Assembly: GCA_038214135.1 (NCBI GenBank)
Contig: JBBQSD010000208.1
Span: forward strand, 1 to 7,546
DNA: 7,546 nt
Reading direction: 5' to 3'
From: JANLSE01 sp038214135
GTDB lineage: Bacteria > Chloroflexota > Chloroflexia > Chloroflexales > Roseiflexaceae
A program made the translations under genes and the position numbers. The notes under the pieces were generated by a model. The model searched no databases, had not been told where the DNA came from, and was given only the letters and a program-made list of their open reading frames with translations. Shown piece after piece: positions 5,361 through 7,546 of the stretch (position 1 is the stretch's first letter; each line of letters opens with the position of its first letter).

Positions 5361-5624
5361 TCAGTTGATTGAATGTGGGTTGGCGGTACTGACCGGCGCA
5401 TGCAGCGTCTCGGTGGCCTGAAGGTATTCCTCGCGGCTGATCTCACCACGGGCGAAGCGGCGGCGCACAATTTCCAGAGCGTCTAGTTCTGTGGTGGCGC
5501 GGTTGCGTGGGAACAGGCCAGATAAGCCCCAGATTATCAGAGCGATTACACCGATCCAGACAAACAGCATGGCTGCCATTCCCAACCAACCCATGCCGCC
5601 GAGCATATCATATCCGTACATCAT
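5361..5624 (-). CDS. Small SHOCT-domain membrane protein, Met-rich N-terminus
   Basis: This 87-residue protein has one membrane helix (about 12-36) after a short N-terminus rich in Met, Gly and Tyr: Met at 1, 2, 7, 11, 16 and 19. A cytoplasmic SHOCT motif at 48-74 (DALEIVRRRFARGEIS, then REEYLQATETL) follows; SHOCT is a short C-terminal helix-turn-helix found on many membrane proteins and thought to aid oligomerisation. Small MMxGY...GWLGM plus SHOCT proteins are often encoded beside copper or heavy-metal resistance genes, which fits the ATPase remnant downstream. The Met cluster could bind Cu(I), which is an inference. ATG at 5624 is chosen because GGAG lies 7 nt upstream; a longer reading from 5699 would start in the promoter region with a polar, unrelated-looking N-terminus. 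Confidence 0.85.
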   Translation of the reverse strand: MMYGYDMLGGMGWLGMAAMLFVWIGVIALIIWGLSGLFPRNRATTELDALEIVRRRFARGEISREEYLQATETLHAPVSTANPHSIN

Positions 5625-5631
5625 TGTCCTA

Positions 5632-5635
5632 CTCC
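5632..5635 (-). promoter_or_regulatory. Ribosome binding site of the SHOCT gene
   Basis: GGAG on the minus strand sits 7 nt upstream of the first of two tandem ATG codons (5624 and 5621). It decides for the 87-residue form over the longer reading frame. Confidence 0.65.
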
Positions 5636-5678
5636 ATTGTTGTTGTCGGTGGCGCTCGTGTGCGCCCGACTGATCACG

Positions 5679-5723
5679 AGTATAGGATATGATCATCAAG
5701 GGATGATGTGTGCAATCATCAAG
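5679..5723 (-). promoter_or_regulatory. Candidate promoter and operator of the SHOCT gene
   Basis: Read on the minus strand, CTTGATGAT occurs twice, at 5723-5715 and 5700-5692, 23 nt apart (about two helical turns). It is followed by TATACT (5684-5679), a good -10 box about 44 nt before the ribosome site. No proper -35 box lies 17 nt upstream of it, as is common for activator-dependent promoters. An opposing GATGAT/ATCATC pair (5702-5707 and 5715-5720) adds dyad symmetry. OmpR-type regulators bind direct repeats, so the regulator encoded here is a natural candidate. The whole assignment is inference. Confidence 0.4.
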
Positions 5724-5759
5724 ATTTAGTCAAGCTCTATGGCGTACAACGCCGCAGCG

Positions 5760-6896
5760 CTATGCTAAAGATCTAAGAGGAAGAGTGAACATAAACGCTG
5801 CGCCCTGCCCTAACCCTGCGCTCTCGGCCCAGATCCGGCCACCATGGGCTTCGACAAGTGCCTTGCTGATCGTCAGCCCGATGCCAGTGCCGCCGGTTGT
5901 GCGCGAGCGGGCCTTATCAACGCGATAGAAGCGCTCGAACAGATGTGGAAGATGCTCAGCGGCAATTCCAGCACCGGTATCGCGCACACAGAAGCGTATA
6001 GTAGTATCAGCACAAACAGCAGAAATCGTGACCGTATCGCCTGGTTTGGTATGTTGCAGCGCATTGCCAAGCAGATTGATCAATACCTGCGTGATCCGAT
6101 CTGGATCGGCATCCACTGTTGGCAGATCAAATGCTGGCAGGGGCACCAGGTTTACCTGTTTCTCGGCAAACTGTGGTGCGAGGCGCGCAACGGCGCGGGC
6201 GAGCAGTGCATCGGGAGCAATCGGTTCTTGGTGTAGCACAAGTTGTTTCGCCTCGGCACGCGAGAGTTCCTGCAAATCGGCCACTAACCGTCGCAAGCGG
6301 CCAACCTCATCCAGGATCAGTGCCCAGGTTTCCTCATTTGGTGCCACGATCCCATCGAGCGCACCCTCGGCATAGCCCGCAATAGTGGCGAGTGGGGTGC
6401 GCAGCTCGTGGGCCACATCGCCGATTAACAGCACACGGCGGCGTTCGGCATCCTCCAGCGCATCCGCCATTGTGTTGAACTGCATGGCCAGTGCCGCCAA
6501 TTCATCGTTTCCGGCTGATGGAACGCGCTCGGTATAATGGCCAGATGCGATGCGCCTGCTGGCATCGAGCAAGCGTTGGATGGGCGTGACGATCCGGTTC
6601 GAGAGGAGGAGGCTCACGGCAACCGCAATCAGGCTGGCCGCACCACTGCTAATCAGCAGCGCCTGGAACATGGCCGTCTGGAATACCGCATTGGTAGCCT
6701 GCTCCATGGTTGCCATCGCCGCATCATCTGCCAGTGCGGCATCCGGCCCCAGCAGCGCAACCATGAGCCGATCATGCAGAGTTGGTGCAGTCAGAATCGT
6801 GACGAGTAAGAGTGTCGCTGTTCCTGCAATGATCACCAGCACATGGGCCAGGAACAAACGGGTGCGCAGGCCAGCGCGGCGGATTGGCGGTATCAT
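5760..6896 (-). CDS. Sensor histidine kinase, BaeS/CpxA-like architecture
   Basis: This 378-residue protein is a complete membrane sensor kinase. Transmembrane helix 1 is at about 15-37, a short extracytoplasmic sensor at 38-78, transmembrane helix 2 at about 79-98, and a HAMP linker at 99-152. The H-box DVAHELRTPLATIAGY carries the phospho-acceptor His163. The ATPase domain shows the N-box (NLLGNALQH, 274-282), G1 (DTGAGI, 306-311), F-box (ERFYR, 321-325) and G2 (GGTGIGLT, 335-342). The catalytic residues look intact. The sensor loop of only about 40 residues has no Cys or His cluster and just one His (41), so a direct metal-sensing site is not evident; several Met are present. The start ATG overlaps the regulator's stop as ATGA, with GAGAG 6 nt upstream. 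It phosphorylates the response regulator encoded just upstream. Confidence 0.95.
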   Translation of the reverse strand: MIPPIRRAGLRTRLFLAHVLVIIAGTATLLLVTILTAPTLHDRLMVALLGPDAALADDAAMATMEQATNAVFQTAMFQALLISSGAASLIAVAVSLLLSNRIVTPIQRLLDASRRIASGHYTERVPSAGNDELAALAMQFNTMADALEDAERRRVLLIGDVAHELRTPLATIAGYAEGALDGIVAPNEETWALILDEVGRLRRLVADLQELSRAEAKQLVLHQEPIAPDALLARAVARLAPQFAEKQVNLVPLPAFDLPTVDADPDRITQVLINLLGNALQHTKPGDTVTISAVCADTTIRFCVRDTGAGIAAEHLPHLFERFYRVDKARSRTTGGTGIGLTISKALVEAHGGRIWAESAGLGQGAAFMFTLPLRSLA

Positions 6897-7546
6897 TGCG
6901 GACTCTCAAAGCGGTAGCCGACACCGCGTACCGTGATAACGAACTGCGGTTGGGTGGGATCATCAGCAAGTTTCTTGCGCAGATTGGCGATATGGACATC
7001 GACGACGTGATCATCTCCATAATAATCGGTGCCCCAGACCCGATCAAGCAACTGGGCGCGCGTGAAGGTGCGGCCAGGGTGGCTGGCTAGCGCAACCAGC
7101 AGTTCATATTCCAGATTGGTGAGGCCGAGTGGCACGCCTGCAAGCATGGCTTCGTGGCGGGCATGATCGATCAGCAGTGGGCCAAACTGGAGTGCTGGTG
7201 GCAGTGGTGGCTCGCTTGCGATGGCGGTGCGCGGGCGGCGCAGCATGGCACGGACACGGGCCACCAGCTCGCGTGGCGAGAACGGCTTGGTCAGATAGTC
7301 GTCGGCACCAACCTCCAGACCGATCACGCGGTCGATCTCCTCCGCTTTGGCGGTGAGCATGATCACATAGGCATCCGAGATGGTTCGTAGCCGCCGACAG
7401 ACTTCCAGACCATCGATCCCTGGCAGCATTAGGTCGAGCACAATCAGATCGGGCTGTTCGCTACGCACAAGATCAAGTGCGCTGATCCCATCGCCAGCGA
7501 TCAGCACACGAAAGCCTTCCTGGAGCAGATAGCTGCGCACTAGGCT
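6893..7546 (-). CDS. OmpR/PhoB-family response regulator (5' partial)
   Basis: The 217 visible residues form a receiver domain joined to a winged-helix DNA-binding domain. The frame runs off the window end, so roughly the first dozen residues, including the acidic DD pair, are missing; the GTG at 7540 is internal (Val), not a start. Counted from the first visible codon, the phospho-acceptor Asp38 lies in VLDLMLPG, the switch Thr65 in MLTAK, and Lys87 in TKPF. The winged helix covers about 120-215, with the typical LTNLEYELL, RTFTRAQLLDRVWG, VDVHIANLRKKL and RGVGYRF. It binds DNA as a phosphorylation-dependent dimer and probably controls its own operon. It is translationally coupled to the kinase by a 4-nt ATGA overlap. 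Confidence 0.95.
   Translation of the reverse strand, partial: SLVRSYLLQEGFRVLIAGDGISALDLVRSEQPDLIVLDLMLPGIDGLEVCRRLRTISDAYVIMLTAKAEEIDRVIGLEVGADDYLTKPFSPRELVARVRAMLRRPRTAIASEPPLPPALQFGPLLIDHARHEAMLAGVPLGLTNLEYELLVALASHPGRTFTRAQLLDRVWGTDYYGDDHVVDVHIANLRKKLADDPTQPQFVITVRGVGYRFESPQ

Noticed and set aside
5625..5699. 25-residue N-terminal extension of the SHOCT protein
   Set aside because: It is polar and unlike the family's MMxGY start; it overlaps the likely -10 box; GGAG is placed for the ATG at 5624.
5741..5753. GGCGT-ACA-ACGCC hairpin after the kinase stop as a terminator
   Set aside because: Only a 5-bp stem with no U-tract on either strand.

Overview
The window looks like bacterial chromosome of moderate GC, most likely from a filamentous Chloroflexota (Chloroflexia; Herpetosiphon, Kouleothrix or Roseiflexus-like). 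That placement is an inference. It rests on the character of the proteins and on several short dispersed repeats in the gaps (GGAGTCA-type heptamers, AGCTGAAAGCT units, TTTATCCGCAGATT units, CCCTCATCCC hairpins), a pattern I associate with such genomes. No rRNA, tRNA, CRISPR array or complete insertion sequence is visible.

Left part (1-2654): the 3' part of a plus-strand gene encodes an all-helical, His-rich protein. It resembles the C-terminal region of large proteins that carry an N-terminal Rieske [2Fe-2S] domain, and it seems to be built from three copies of one helical unit. It converges on a minus-strand glycoside hydrolase family 4 (GH4) enzyme, and a perfect 12-bp hairpin sits between the two stops.

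Middle (2655-4294): a repeat-rich stretch carries two small plus-strand genes, a GNAT acetyltransferase and a membrane-anchored protein of unknown function. Repeats reach into both. An AGCTGAAAGCTAT repeat provides the first bases of the GNAT start codon. A paired inverted-hairpin element (REPIN-like) encodes the last 33 residues and the stop codon of the unknown protein.

Right part (4295-7546): five units lie on the minus strand in the order response regulator (5' end cut by the window), sensor kinase (ATGA overlap with the regulator), small SHOCT membrane protein with a Met-rich N-terminus, alpha/beta hydrolase, and a roughly 70-residue tail of a P1B-type heavy-metal ATPase. The ATPase has lost everything upstream of its last two membrane helices. 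This suggests a metal- or envelope-stress-responsive operon whose transporter has been deleted. The gap before the SHOCT gene holds a -10-like box and two direct copies of CTTGATGAT that could be the regulator's operator.

I see no clear new multi-gene system. The observations most worth following are the eroded metal-ATPase operon, the repeat-encoded ends of two genes, and the triplicated helical unit in the Rieske-associated protein.
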